Shown piece after piece: positions 1 through 9,928 of a stretch of DNA of 64,000 nucleotides. Both the position numbers and the translations under genes were made by a program. The stretch's first letter is position 1. Every line of letters begins with the position of its first letter. Below the pieces are notes generated by a model. That model saw only the letters and a program-made list of their open reading frames with translations. It did no database searches and was not told the DNA's origin. This DNA comes from Longilinea arvoryzae (lineage in GTDB: Bacteria > Chloroflexota > Anaerolineae > Anaerolineales > Anaerolineaceae): positions 213,378-277,377 of the forward strand of contig NZ_DF967972.1 in the NCBI RefSeq assembly GCF_001050235.1, given 5' to 3'.

Positions 1-1
1 C

Positions 2-148
2 TGGAAGGGCCGCACCCCCACCAATAAGCTGGTCTTCGTTGAATCGGACGCCGACCTGCGCAGCAAAGTCCTGCCCGTGCACATCACCTGGACGGGTCCG
101 TGGTCGATGCAGGGCCGCGTGGTGGACCCCGTGCTGGAGAGAAATTAA
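2..148 (+). CDS. miaB: tRNA-2-methylthio-N6-dimethylallyladenosine synthase MiaB, C-terminal end (5' partial)
   Basis: Only the last 48 codons are in the window. The frame reads WKGRTPTNKLVFVE and then THITWTGPWSMQG-like residues ending in VDPVLERN, which is the TRAM domain that closes MiaB-type radical-SAM methylthiotransferases. MiaB adds the 2-methylthio group to i6A37 of tRNAs reading UNN codons. The catalytic FeS domains lie off the left edge. RimO and MtaB also end in TRAM domains; the 'GRTxxNKLVF...GPWSLQG' pattern favours MiaB. A strong terminator follows 45 bp downstream. Confidence 0.75.
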   Translation, partial: WKGRTPTNKLVFVESDADLRSKVLPVHITWTGPWSMQGRVVDPVLERN

Positions 149-193
149 GCGCCGCGACTTCATCCCCCGGGATGCAGTCAGGCACGGAAAACG

Positions 194-238
194 AAAAGCA
201 TGAAAAGCGCCCGAATTCGGGCGCTTTTCATGCTTTTT
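194..238 (+). terminator. Perfect palindromic intrinsic terminator after miaB
   Basis: A 22-bp perfect inverted repeat is centred between bases 215 and 216 (centre GAATTC, GC-rich core GCGCCC/GGGCGC) and ends in a T run at 234-238. A matching A run on the left makes it usable from both strands, so it can end miaB and also the minus-strand gene that stops at 326. Confidence 0.85.
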
Positions 239-325
239 CTCAGGCCGGGCGGATGGATGGGGCTGATTCGCTGCTCGAGCAAACCCTTTCTTTATCCATC
301 GCGGACCCCCATCCAACTGCGGGCC

Positions 326-589
326 TTATAGATTATTCACCAACTCAATTTTTTCCCTATTGACCTCATGCCGAACCCAGGCCAGGATGAAATTCAGGCC
401 AAACAGCAGGTCGAACAGGCCCATCAACCAGAGCATGCGCGCATTCCACGCGGTGAACAAAAGCATCGCGGTGGTCGCCAGCAGGACCAGCAGGAAAACG
501 ATTCCATCCAGGATCAGGTTGCGCCTGTTAATCTTCTGGCGGGTATTCAAAAGTCCCAAATAGCCACTCAAGCGATCGGCTTGTTCCAT
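326..589 (-). CDS. Small two-TM membrane protein, unknown function
   Basis: This encodes 87 aa with two hydrophobic segments at about residues 27-48 and 52-70, the second containing the LFDLLFGLNFILAW stretch, and short charged ends. A GGAGGG ribosome-binding site lies 6 nt before the ATG. I do not recognise a family. It stands alone: the pentapeptide gene lies 91 bp further right on the same strand, and the bidirectional terminator at 194-238 lies beyond its stop. Confidence 0.6.
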   Translation of the reverse strand: MEQADRLSGYLGLLNTRQKINRRNLILDGIVFLLVLLATTAMLLFTAWNARMLWLMGLFDLLFGLNFILAWVRHEVNREKIELVNNL

Positions 590-680
590 TTTTTATCCCT
601 CCAAGGCCCATCTCAATCCTCTGCGGGGCTGGTTGCAACGGCTGCGATAGCCAGGCCACCATAAACGCGCAGAATCACAG

Positions 681-1367
681 CTATGGAAGAAGTTGCGGAT
701 CGGGAGGATTATCCTCCTCACCCACCTCGCGGATGACAATGCCCAGCAGCGCCGCCACCTGCAGCGCCTGGGCCATCGTCACTTTTACGCCGCCCAGATC
801 GGCAATGCCCACCTGCATGCCCTCGATGTTCGACGAGCGCAGATCCGCGCCCTTGAGTTTGGCGCCGGGCAGCTTGGCGCCGCTCAGATCGCATTGATCG
901 AAGATCACGCCGCTCAGATCGGCGCCTTCGAAATTGACCTTGCGCAGAGAGCAGCGCGTGAAGCGGGCCGCTCGAAAGATCACCCCGGCGAAGAAGGCGT
1001 CATCCATCGAGCAGCCGCTGAAATTCACATCCTCGCAGCGCGAGTCGATCAGGCTGGCGCCGCGCAGCCGGCAATCGACCCATTCGGTCCGGCGCAGCCG
1101 GGCTTCCTCCCACTGCGCGCCGGAAAGGTCGCAGTGATCCAGGCGGCAGTTGTAAACGCGCAGGCCTGAAAAATGGGTGTTGAGCAAGTTGACGCGCCGG
1201 ATGGCGCACTGCTCGAACAGCAGCCCGGCGGCAGACTGGTCGGAACAATCGCCGCTCAGGCTGGCCTGGCTGAACTCATTTTCGTCATACAGCCCGGCGA
1301 GCTCGATTGGCGTCAGGTCGATCGGGAGCTTCGGCGGGCGAAGGTCGCCGCCAGAACCGGATTTCAT
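681..1367 (-). CDS. Pentapeptide-repeat protein
   Basis: This encodes 228 aa. From about residue 50 to 190 it is built of A(D/N)LxX-type pentapeptides such as CDLSG, ADLSG, AKLKG and ADLRS, which predict a right-handed quadrilateral beta-helix. The C-terminal tail is acidic and proline-rich. Such proteins include DNA-mimic gyrase inhibitors (Qnr/MfpA) and many with no known role, so function is not assigned. The ATG overlaps the TGA of the upstream DinB gene (ATGA, 1364-1367), so the two are translationally coupled. Confidence 0.85.
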   Translation of the reverse strand: MKSGSGGDLRPPKLPIDLTPIELAGLYDENEFSQASLSGDCSDQSAAGLLFEQCAIRRVNLLNTHFSGLRVYNCRLDHCDLSGAQWEEARLRRTEWVDCRLRGASLIDSRCEDVNFSGCSMDDAFFAGVIFRAARFTRCSLRKVNFEGADLSGVIFDQCDLSGAKLPGAKLKGADLRSSNIEGMQVGIADLGGVKVTMAQALQVAALLGIVIREVGEEDNPPDPQLLP

Positions 1368-1849
1368 ATCAGCGATTCGGTCTTTCCGGCCAGGTGGCGC
1401 AGAATTTCGAACTGGCCGATGTGAAAAGTCTCGTGGAAGTAGAAGAAGTGCAACCGGCGGTGCAGCTCCACTTCGCCGTGGCTGGTTTTCACCCTGCGCT
1501 GCATTGTCTCATCGCTGGCGCCTCGAAGGGCCGCCAGAAATTCAGCATCCACCTCAGTCCACCAGTGTTCGAGTTGCTCGAGCGGGCAGATATCCGTCGA
1601 GTCGGGCCCGACCGGATCGGCCCCAGTGTCGTAGCGCCGCAGCGCCTGCGGGGTGACCGCGGCCGGCTGGCCCAACAATTCGAGCATTTCGACGCGGCAC
1701 AGCAGGATGTGTCCGAAGATATAGTTGATGCAATTGCCCGTGCCGTTCGGCCGGATGAGCGTGTCGGCCTGGTCCAGGTCATCCAGATGACGCTGCACCA
1801 GCCACGAATTGCGCGAATAACCATCGACGAGGTCAGTTTGAATCGACAT
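1364..1849 (-). CDS. DinB-family protein
   Basis: This encodes 161 aa, the usual DinB/YfiT four-helix-bundle length. A GH pair near residue 46 and the HETFHIGQ motif near residue 139 supply the three metal-binding histidines typical of DinB_2 proteins. Members are thiol-dependent metal enzymes (bacillithiol or mycothiol transferases) or of unknown role; the substrate cannot be read here. A GGAGG site precedes the ATG. It is the first gene of a two-gene operon with the pentapeptide protein. Confidence 0.8.
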   Translation of the reverse strand: MSIQTDLVDGYSRNSWLVQRHLDDLDQADTLIRPNGTGNCINYIFGHILLCRVEMLELLGQPAAVTPQALRRYDTGADPVGPDSTDICPLEQLEHWWTEVDAEFLAALRGASDETMQRRVKTSHGEVELHRRLHFFYFHETFHIGQFEILRHLAGKTESLI

Positions 1850-1995
1850 GCCGCCTCCGGTGATCTCAGGATACCTGGATTGTATATCGGATTTTTCATG
1901 GGTTGGGTCGAGGAAGAAGAATGAACGCGGGACCCGACGCCCAAATTGCCCGCCCGGCCCGGGGCTCCATCGCCCGACCCAACCCGCACAGACTC

Positions 1996-3783
1996 TTACC
2001 CTACCGGCAGCTTCTCCAACTGATCGACAATGCCGGACAGGACATCGAAACCGCCCTGCCAGAAAGCATCCTGGCGCACGTCGATGCCGGCGTCGGCCAA
2101 AAGCTGCACCGGCGCCACCGAGCCGCCCGCTGCGAGAATTTTAATATAGCGCGGCTTGAAGGCTCCACCCTCAGCCTTGTATTGCTGGTAGAGGGCCAAA
2201 ACCAGGAGCTGGCCGAAGGTGTAAGCGTAAACATAGAAGGGCACGTCGTAGATGTGGGGGATGGAAACCCACTCCCAGCGGAACTCGTCGCTGACATCCA
2301 CCGCGTCGCCGAATTGCTGGCGCAGGTTCTTCAAATAGACGTCCGCCAGGTCATCCACCGAGGCGCCCTGCCGGATCAATTCGTGGGCATCGCGCTCGAA
2401 CAGCGCGAAGTAAGCCTGGCGCTGCACGGTGGCGTACGCGTCGTCCATTTGACGGAAGAGCAGATCGCGGCGCACGGCTTCGTCGGTTTCTTCCTTCAAC
2501 AACCGGTCGACCAGCACCATTTCGGCGAAAGTCGAAGCTGTCTCTGCCAGCGGCAGGCAGGCATGCGCGGTGAAGGCGCTGTGCTGTGCGGCCAGCATGG
2601 AATGTATGGAGTGCCCCAGTTCGTGAGCCATGGTGGCCACATCATCGGCGTGCCCCTGGTAGTTGAGCAGGACCCATGGGGTAAGCTGTGGAATGGCCGT
2701 GGCGCAGAAGGCGCCGCTGCGTTTACCCTTGCGCACCTCGGCGTCGAGATGGTCCTGGGCAAAGACGCGCTCGGCCAGTTCGGCGAATTTCGGATCGAAC
2801 TGCTTGAAAGAATCCAGCACCAGGCCGGCAGCCGCGCCGAAATTGTATCTCTTGTCTGATTTTACGACCGGCGCGTAGATATCATAGCGGCGGAGTTTCT
2901 CCATCTGCAACCAGCGCGCTTTGAGTTTGAAGAAACGCTGGAATACACCCGTGTTCCGCTGGCAAACCCCGAGCAGCGTGTTGACCACATCATCCGGCAG
3001 GTCATTGATCAGGTTGCGGGCGGCCATTGGCGAGCCGTGCTTGCGCAGGGTCACCTGTTCGTTGCGCCAATCGCGCACCAGCGCCTGGTAGATCTGTCCC
3101 AAAATGGGACCGTCATCCCCGTAGACACGATACAGTTCCTGATAGGCCTGAGCGCGCAGGTCGGCGTCATGCTGGCGCACATAGACCATCAGCTCGCCGC
3201 GGGTCAATTCCTTCTCCTGGCCGTCGATGGTCAACTTGAAGCTATAGCGGTTCGAGAGCGAGCGGTAGAGCATCTGCAGCGCGCTGGCGCCGGTGACATT
3301 CTTGATGTTGATGATCTTTTCTTCGGGTTCGCTGAGGGTATGCGGTTTGAAGTGGCGCATTTCCTCCAACCAGTAGTGGTAGTCGCCGGAGGGAGCCATC
3401 AGGCGGGCGGCGTCCTGGTCGGAGAGGTCCTTCCACCACAACGTAAAGAAAATGGTGCGGTTCTCGAGCTCGGCGAAGAACTGCTCGACGCGCTGCATCA
3501 GGGTTTGCGCCGCCTGCGACTGCGTGTCCGCGGAAAAAGACAGCGAGGCAAAGCTGCCCAACCGGTTGGTGGCCAGGCTGATTTCTTCCAGCCTGGCGAC
3601 GATAGCCAGAAATTCTTCAGTCGAGATCGCCGGCGTCAACTGCGGGCGCAGGGTCTCGAATTCGGACACCATTTCATCGATTCTTTTGAAAGCTGCTTCC
3701 AGTTCCGGGCTGTCCATGCCTCCGGAAACCAGCTCAGACAGATCCCAATTCTTTTGTTGATAGGAAGCGATTGTTTCGGTCAT
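1996..3783 (-). CDS. pepF: M3-family oligoendopeptidase F
   Basis: This encodes 595 aa, matching PepF/M3B zinc peptidases (about 600 aa). The catalytic HELGHSIH (HExxH) lies near residue 391, followed by the family's downstream glutamate in a TASTFAEM segment that completes the zinc site. These cytoplasmic enzymes cut short peptides. There is no signal peptide. The ATG overlaps the TGA of the upstream DNA methyltransferase (3780-3783), so it is co-translated with it. A GAGGGA site lies just upstream of the start. Confidence 0.93.
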   Translation of the reverse strand: MTETIASYQQKNWDLSELVSGGMDSPELEAAFKRIDEMVSEFETLRPQLTPAISTEEFLAIVARLEEISLATNRLGSFASLSFSADTQSQAAQTLMQRVEQFFAELENRTIFFTLWWKDLSDQDAARLMAPSGDYHYWLEEMRHFKPHTLSEPEEKIINIKNVTGASALQMLYRSLSNRYSFKLTIDGQEKELTRGELMVYVRQHDADLRAQAYQELYRVYGDDGPILGQIYQALVRDWRNEQVTLRKHGSPMAARNLINDLPDDVVNTLLGVCQRNTGVFQRFFKLKARWLQMEKLRRYDIYAPVVKSDKRYNFGAAAGLVLDSFKQFDPKFAELAERVFAQDHLDAEVRKGKRSGAFCATAIPQLTPWVLLNYQGHADDVATMAHELGHSIHSMLAAQHSAFTAHACLPLAETASTFAEMVLVDRLLKEETDEAVRRDLLFRQMDDAYATVQRQAYFALFERDAHELIRQGASVDDLADVYLKNLRQQFGDAVDVSDEFRWEWVSIPHIYDVPFYVYAYTFGQLLVLALYQQYKAEGGAFKPRYIKILAAGGSVAPVQLLADAGIDVRQDAFWQGGFDVLSGIVDQLEKLPVG

Positions 3784-4889
3784 TTTTCTCCCTCGTCGGA
3801 TGATTTGAGTAGGTCCCGCAATTGCTGGCGCAACAGGTCGATGGGCCGGCGTTCTCGACTGCCGGCGTCCTCATAGAACCAGAGCTGCCAGCCGTTGCAG
3901 GGTCCGGGGTGCAATGAACGAGCGATCTTATGAATGGACCCGCGCTGTCCATTATACTCGAGCGAGCCATCCGCCTGCACGCGGGCGCAGATGGCGCTTT
4001 GCTCACCAAAATAGAGCGGATCACCGGGCTGAAGCAGATTGTTTTCGAGCAGCGCGCCAAAGGGAAGGCGCGTTTCGCGGCGCGGATTGTGGCTGGCGTA
4101 GACCCCGGGGGCGCTTCCGGGCGGCGGCGACGCGGCGATGCGCTCGCGCGCCAGGGCCGCATATTTGGGGTCGCGCTCGATGCCAATCCAACGCCGGTTG
4201 AGGCGCCTGGCCACCACACCGGTGGTGCCCGTGCCGAAAAAAGGATCGAGCACCACATCCCCCGGATTGGAGCTGGCCAGCAGCACGCGGTAGAGCAGCG
4301 CCTCGGGTTTTTGAGTGGTGTGCGCCTTTTGCCCGTTGACCCGCAGGCGCTCCCGGCCAGTGCAAATCGGCAGCATCCAATCGGAACGCATCTGTTTGTC
4401 TTCGTTCAGTGCGCGCATGGCGTGGTGGTTGAAAGTATAAGTCGCGCCGCGCTCCTTTTGGGCCCACACCAGCGTCTCGTGGGCGTTGGTGAAGCGCACG
4501 CCCCGGAAATTGGGGGTCGGGTTGGATTTGATCCACACCACATCGTTGAGGATCCAAAATCCCAGGTCCTGCAGGCGCGCCCCCACGCGGTAGATGTTGT
4601 GATAGCTGCCGATGACCCACAGCGTGCCGCTGCGTTTGAGCACGCGCCGGCAGGCGCTCAGCCAGGCGGTGGTGAAGGCGTCGTAATCGGCAAACGAGCC
4701 GAACTGATCCCAGGCATCGTCCACGCCGTCCACCAGCGTCAGGTTGGGACGCCACAACTCGCGGCGGAGTTGCAGGTTGTAAGGCGGATCGGCGAAGATC
4801 AGATCGATCGATTCGGCGGGCAACCTCTGCAAGACGTCGATGCAGTCGCCTTCCAGCACCTGATTGATGGGCAGATCCGGCGCGTCCAT
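3780..4889 (-). CDS. Orphan CcrM-like adenine-N6 DNA methyltransferase (predicted GANTC)
   Basis: This encodes 369 aa. It has the beta-class order: DLIFADPPYNLQL near residue 35, a central target region with GSYHNIYRVG and LGFWILNDVVW, and DPFFGTGTTG near residue 230. The C-terminus carries a RAMA-type domain with GSIHKIA and CNGWQLW. This matches CcrM/M.HinfI along its length, so GANTC methylation is predicted. No endonuclease lies nearby, so it is probably solitary and regulatory or epigenetic. The ATG at 4889 is preferred over an upstream GTG because family members start just before the EGDCI motif and a TACAAT -10 hexamer sits 7 nt before it. It is coupled to pepF. Confidence 0.9.
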   Translation of the reverse strand: MDAPDLPINQVLEGDCIDVLQRLPAESIDLIFADPPYNLQLRRELWRPNLTLVDGVDDAWDQFGSFADYDAFTTAWLSACRRVLKRSGTLWVIGSYHNIYRVGARLQDLGFWILNDVVWIKSNPTPNFRGVRFTNAHETLVWAQKERGATYTFNHHAMRALNEDKQMRSDWMLPICTGRERLRVNGQKAHTTQKPEALLYRVLLASSNPGDVVLDPFFGTGTTGVVARRLNRRWIGIERDPKYAALARERIAASPPPGSAPGVYASHNPRRETRLPFGALLENNLLQPGDPLYFGEQSAICARVQADGSLEYNGQRGSIHKIARSLHPGPCNGWQLWFYEDAGSRERRPIDLLRQQLRDLLKSSDEGEK

Positions 4890-4895
4890 TTGATT

Positions 4896-4901
4896 ATTGT
4901 A
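4896..4901 (-). promoter_or_regulatory. -10 hexamer giving a probable leaderless start for the methyltransferase
   Basis: TACAAT on the minus strand; the seventh base downstream is the A of the ATG at 4889. No Shine-Dalgarno sequence is present and no good -35 is visible. Confidence 0.45.
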
Positions 4902-4910
4902 CACGGAAGA

Positions 4911-5050
4911 AGCAGTTAGCGGTTAGCGATTAGCTGTCAGTGGGTCGTCCCGTACTATATTTACAGAGTAATAGACAACAAACAACAGTTAACAGCTAAA
5001 GGCTAAAGGCTAAAAGCTAACGGCTAAAAGCTAATGGCTGACCGCTAAAG
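4911..5050 (-). repeat. Degenerate heptamer repeat, GCTAAAG type, in two inverted blocks
   Basis: From 4995 to 5050 there are eight exact 7-bp units: GCTAAAG twice, then GCTAAAA, GCTAACG, GCTAAAA, GCTAATG, GCTGACC and GCTAAAG. From about 4912 to 4932 three units of the inverse (GGTTAGC-like) occur, so the two blocks could pair. The right block runs into the 3' end of menG and supplies its stop codon (5031-5033). Confidence 0.8.
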
Positions 5051-5780
5051 GCTTCCTCCCCCAATGGATGGCCATCGTGCCGAAGTTGAAGCGGTGAAAA
5101 CCGACGTTCTCGAAGCCGGCCCGGGTCATCCGGTCGGCCAGCGCTTCGGCGGAGAGAAAATTCTCGCTCGTATCCGGCAAATAAGTATAAGCATCCCGCT
5201 GACCGGTGAGCAAGGTTCCCAGCAGCGGAATGACGAAATGCATGTGGATGTGGATCAGCGGCGAGAGCAGGTTGCGCACCGGGCGCGTGGTATCCAGGGT
5301 CACCATCCAGCCGCCGGGTTTGAGCACGCGCAACTGCTCCGAAAGCGCCCGGTCCAGGTCAGCCACATTGCGCAGCAGGTAACCGGAAACCAGCGCGTCG
5401 TAACACGCGCCGGTAAAGGGTAAATGTAATGCGTCCGCGGCGGCCCAACTGAAACCCGCCGCGCCCGGGCGTTTCCGGCCAACCCGCATCATTTCCAGCG
5501 TGAAATCCGCAGCGGTCACCCGCGCCGTGGGCACCTGGCGCAGCGTTTCGCGGGCCAGGTCGCCGGTGCCGGCGCCCAGGTCGAGCAGGCAGCCGCCCGG
5601 CGCAAGCTTTGCCCGCCGGATCACCTCGCGCCGCCAGCGCACATCCTGCCCGAAGGTCATCAGGCGGTTCATCAGGTCGTAGCGCGGCGCGATGCGCCCA
5701 AAAATACCGCGCACCTGACGGCCGCGGTCATCGATTGGTCGAACGGAGGTCTGAATCTTCTCAGCCCGGAATGGATTCAC
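5031..5780 (-). CDS. menG: Demethylmenaquinone methyltransferase (UbiE/MenG family)
   Basis: This encodes 249 aa, normal for the family. It begins near VRGIFGRIAPRYDLMNRLM, the family's N-terminal signature, followed by the SAM-binding LLDLGAGTGDLA, a post-I region around AADALHLPF, and LRVLKPGG. It methylates demethylmenaquinone in the last step of menaquinone synthesis. The GTG at 5780, which overlaps the upstream kinase by 20 bp, is chosen over a 24-codon longer start because the extension lies inside the kinase gene and has no family match. Its last codons (...AVSH) come from the heptamer repeat at 4995-5050. Confidence 0.88.
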   Translation of the reverse strand: MNPFRAEKIQTSVRPIDDRGRQVRGIFGRIAPRYDLMNRLMTFGQDVRWRREVIRRAKLAPGGCLLDLGAGTGDLARETLRQVPTARVTAADFTLEMMRVGRKRPGAAGFSWAAADALHLPFTGACYDALVSGYLLRNVADLDRALSEQLRVLKPGGWMVTLDTTRPVRNLLSPLIHIHMHFVIPLLGTLLTGQRDAYTYLPDTSENFLSAEALADRMTRAGFENVGFHRFNFGTMAIHWGRKPLAVSH

Positions 5781-7461
5781 GGAAGGGCACCCAGGTGGTG
5801 ATGGTCGTTCCCTGGCCGGGTTCGGAATAGATTTCCACATCCCCGCCGGCATTGCGGGCGCGGGTTTGCATGTTGGAAACGCCGTGCCCGATGGTTACGT
5901 GAACCTTGGTGGGATCGAAACCGCGCCCGTCGTCGTGAATCTCGAGCAGCACGCGGTCCGAGGTCTTCCAGACCACCACTTCCACTTTCTTCGCGCGGGC
6001 GTGCTTGGCGATGTTGGCCAGCGCTTCCTGGGTGATGTGGAACATGGCCAGGGCTTCGCCGTCGGTCATGCCGGGGAATCCGTCCGCCGGCCCCTGCAGG
6101 ATCACGGGAATCAGGGTGTTGGCCTTGAATTCATTGACCAGGCGCTGGATGCCCTGCATCAGATCTTCATCGTGAAGCTGGCGCGGGCGCAGATCCAGAA
6201 TATAAGCCCGAATATCCCGAATGGTGCTGTTCAGGTCGGCAATGGCCTGATCGATGCGCTGGTGGGCTCCGTTCAGGTCTTCGCTCATCAACAAGCGGGC
6301 ATGTTCCAGGGTCAGGCCAACGGCGTAGATGGATTGAATGATCCCATCGTGCAGGTCCATGCCAATGCGCTCGCGCTCTTCGAGGATGGCGAGACGCTTG
6401 CCCTGCACGTTGAGGCGCAGGTTCTCGATGGCTGTGCCCAGCCAGGAACTGATGGTGGCCAGGTATTGGGTTTCGAGCTCGTCCAGGGGCTGGCTGTGGC
6501 AGGTGGCCACCACCAGCACGCCCAGCGTACCGCGCCGTCCGGTCAGCGGCATGCAGGCCAGGTAGCGCAGGCAGGTATCCTGAACGGCCGGGTTGAGTGA
6601 GGTCAACACCTTATCCGGCAGGGTGAAGAGGCGGGGTTGGTTGTCTTTGGCGGTCGCGCCGATGATGTCCTCGCCGATGAGAACCTGGTCCTTTTTCCAC
6701 AGGCGGTCGATGAGCATGCCCTGGTGATGGACCATCTGCAGCACTTCGCTGTCCTCGCGGCGCAGAAACACCTCGCCGACCTCCAGACGCAGGTAACTGA
6801 GCAGTTGCCCCAGGCTCTGGCGGACGATGAGGTCGATATCGTCTGAAGTGGACATGGTGGAGGCCATGGTGTTGAGCAGGGCCAGGTTTTCGTTGCGGCG
6901 GGTCAGCACCCGGTCGCGTTGAATGAGTTCGCGATACAGGCGCGCGTTGGAGATGGCGACGGCGGCGTAAGAGGCCAGCATCTCAATGATCTGCTGGTCA
7001 GCCTCGGAAAACTCATCCGCATCGATCTTATCGGTCAGGTAAATCTGGCCCAGGGCTTCGTTGCCGAGGCGAATGGGTACGCCCAGAAACGACTTCATGG
7101 GCGGGTGGTGCGCCGGATACCCCGCGCTGCGCGGGTCGCCGGCAATATCGGCTATACGAATAGGGGCTTTGGAGCGCATCAGTGCGCCGATCAGCCCGCG
7201 CCCGACCGGCGGGTGCGCCATGCGGGCGACTTCTGCATCGCTCATGCCGACGGTGATGAACTGCTCCAGCTCGCCGTTGACGCCAACCACCCCCACCGCA
7301 GCATAACGGGCATTGGCCTGTTCGCAGGCCAGCGTGGCAATGCGCTTCAGCAGCGATTCGAGCGAAATATCGCGCACCAGATCCAGACTGGCGCGGTGCA
7401 GCGCCACCAGGCGCTCTTCGAGTTGTTCCTTGGTCAGCGTGCTCATCACATCATTCGGCAT
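5761..7461 (-). CDS. GAF-GAF NarL-type sensor histidine kinase
   Basis: This encodes 566 aa and is soluble. A first GAF domain spans about 25-175 and a second about 195-350. A HisKA_3 dimerisation segment has the phosphoacceptor His in MDLHDGIIQ (about residue 371). A HATPase_c domain has N-box EALANIAKHA, then DDGRGFD and GHGVSNM. NarL/DegS-type kinases pair with a LuxR-type regulator, which is not in the window. The ligand is unknown. The second ATG (7461) is chosen because a TTGACT-N17-TAAAAT promoter places transcription start there. Confidence 0.9.
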   Translation of the reverse strand: MPNDVMSTLTKEQLEERLVALHRASLDLVRDISLESLLKRIATLACEQANARYAAVGVVGVNGELEQFITVGMSDAEVARMAHPPVGRGLIGALMRSKAPIRIADIAGDPRSAGYPAHHPPMKSFLGVPIRLGNEALGQIYLTDKIDADEFSEADQQIIEMLASYAAVAISNARLYRELIQRDRVLTRRNENLALLNTMASTMSTSDDIDLIVRQSLGQLLSYLRLEVGEVFLRREDSEVLQMVHHQGMLIDRLWKKDQVLIGEDIIGATAKDNQPRLFTLPDKVLTSLNPAVQDTCLRYLACMPLTGRRGTLGVLVVATCHSQPLDELETQYLATISSWLGTAIENLRLNVQGKRLAILEERERIGMDLHDGIIQSIYAVGLTLEHARLLMSEDLNGAHQRIDQAIADLNSTIRDIRAYILDLRPRQLHDEDLMQGIQRLVNEFKANTLIPVILQGPADGFPGMTDGEALAMFHITQEALANIAKHARAKKVEVVVWKTSDRVLLEIHDDGRGFDPTKVHVTIGHGVSNMQTRARNAGGDVEIYSEPGQGTTITTWVPFRESIPG

Positions 7462-7467
7462 GGCCAT

Positions 7468-7496
7468 ATTTTACCTGTTGTATCCACTTTAGTCAA
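7468..7496 (-). promoter_or_regulatory. Sigma-70-type promoter of the histidine kinase, leaderless
   Basis: On the minus strand, TTGACT (7491-7496), 17 bp, then TAAAAT (7468-7473). The expected start point, seven bases downstream, is the A of the ATG at 7461. Confidence 0.7.
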
Positions 7497-7500
7497 AAGA

Positions 7501-7535
7501 AAGGGGAAAGAGGTGAAGGGTGATGAGGAATGAGG
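7501..7535 (+). repeat. Degenerate purine-rich heptamer repeat
   Basis: Loose 7-bp units AGGGGAA, AGAGGTG, AAGGGTG, ATGAGGA, ATGAGGA lead directly into the left junction of the IS110 element. Confidence 0.45.
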
Positions 7536-7574
7536 AAGCCACAGAGCAACTGTGTAGAATGTCAAGAAAGAAAA

Positions 7575-8771
<1,197 letters not shown>

Positions 8772-8875
8772 TCAACCTTCGAGCATTTTTCGGTTTTAGC
8801 TTTCGGCTCTCGTTTCACGCCTTACTTCTCATGAAAACAACCTCGCCTTACTACGTTGCAACTCTTTTCTTTACC

Positions 8876-8972
8876 CTCTGTGCCCTCTGTGCTCTCTGTG
8901 GCTAATCTTTCTTCTCTTCTTTCTTATCCCCTGTGTCCTCTGTGCTCTCTGTGGCTAATCTTTCTCTCCCGC
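8876..8972 (-). repeat. Two copies of a CACAGAG-type intergenic repeat
   Basis: Copies at about 8876-8914 and 8932-8972 share CTCTGTGCTCTCTGTGGCTAA followed by TCTTTCT. On the minus strand this is a 9-bp pattern of CACAGAG units. The same sequence type flanks the IS110 element and recurs near 22852. The rest of the 8721-9001 interval is A/T-rich with no gene; the ribokinase ribosome-binding site is at its end. Confidence 0.75.
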
Positions 8973-9001
8973 CGTGATAGAATTTCTACAGGAGAAATCT
9001 C

Positions 9002-9913
9002 ATGACCCAACCCATCATTGTCGTCGGCAGTTTGAACATGGACCTGGTGGTGCGCGTGGCGCGCCACCCGCGCCTGGGTGAAACCCTGCTGGGCGGTGAA
9101 TTCCATACCTTTCCGGGCGGCAAAGGCGCCAACCAGGCTGTGGCGGCGGCCCGCCTGGGCGCGCCGGTGCGCATGATCGGGCGCGTGGGCCGGGATGATT
9201 TCGGAGCCTCGCTGCTGTCCATCGCGCAGAGCGACGGCGTGGATACCACCCATGTCCGGGAAGACCCCGGGGCGGCCAGCGGCGTGGCCCTGATTACGGT
9301 CAGCGAAGATGGGCAGAACACCATCGTGGTGGCGGCCGGCGCAAACGGGCGCCTGAGCGCCGAGGACGTCTACGCCGCCGAGGCAGTTTTCGCGGACGCC
9401 GGGGCGGTGGTCATGCAGCTCGAAGTTCCGCTCACGGCGGTCGAAGCCGCTGCCAGGTTGGGACGCAAGTACGGCGCAGCCACCATTCTCAACCCGGCCC
9501 CCGCCCAACCCCTCAGCCCTGAACTCCTGGCCTGGATCGATTATCTGGTGCCTAACCAGCCCGAACTGCGCCTGCTTTCCGGCCAAACTGACCTGGATGC
9601 CGGCATCCAAACGCTGTTGGAACAAGGCGTGGCCAATCTGATCGTTACCCTGGGCGACCAGGGGGTGCGCTGGGCCTCAACCGCCCGGCAGGGTTACGTC
9701 CCGGCCTTCAACGTGCTTGCCGTGGATACCACCGCCGCCGGGGATGCTTTCGTGGGCGCGTTTGCCGCCGGGCTGGCGGAAGGCCGCAGCGTGGAAGAAT
9801 CCCTGCGCCGCGGCTGTGCGGCCGGGGCACTCACCGTCACCCGCGCCGGCGCGCAGCCCTCGCTACCCACGCGCGCCGAGTTGGAAGCATTCCTGCGAAA
9901 ACGCGGCGAATGA
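9002..9913 (+). CDS. rbsK: Ribokinase (PfkB family)
   Basis: This encodes 303 aa. PfkB signature 1 is GGKGANQAVAAARLG near residue 38, and signature 2 is DTTAAGDAFVGAF near residue 243, which holds the catalytic base Asp. The N-terminal VVGSLNMDLVV is typical of ribokinase. It phosphorylates D-ribose at O5 in the cytoplasm. There is no ribose transporter beside it; it is a single-gene unit with an AGGAGA site 8 nt before the ATG. Related PfkB sugar kinases cannot be fully excluded. Confidence 0.88.
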   Translation: MTQPIIVVGSLNMDLVVRVARHPRLGETLLGGEFHTFPGGKGANQAVAAARLGAPVRMIGRVGRDDFGASLLSIAQSDGVDTTHVREDPGAASGVALITVSEDGQNTIVVAAGANGRLSAEDVYAAEAVFADAGAVVMQLEVPLTAVEAAARLGRKYGAATILNPAPAQPLSPELLAWIDYLVPNQPELRLLSGQTDLDAGIQTLLEQGVANLIVTLGDQGVRWASTARQGYVPAFNVLAVDTTAAGDAFVGAFAAGLAEGRSVEESLRRGCAAGALTVTRAGAQPSLPTRAELEAFLRKRGE

Positions 9914-9928
9914 GCCGATCCTCTCGAA

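Noticed and set aside
1903..2859. Plus-strand frame of 318 codons
   Set aside because: It is antisense to pepF, with no ribosome-binding site and no recognisable protein pattern.
4995..5050. CRISPR-like array
   Set aside because: Units are 7 bp with no spacers and vary in sequence; no cas genes are near.
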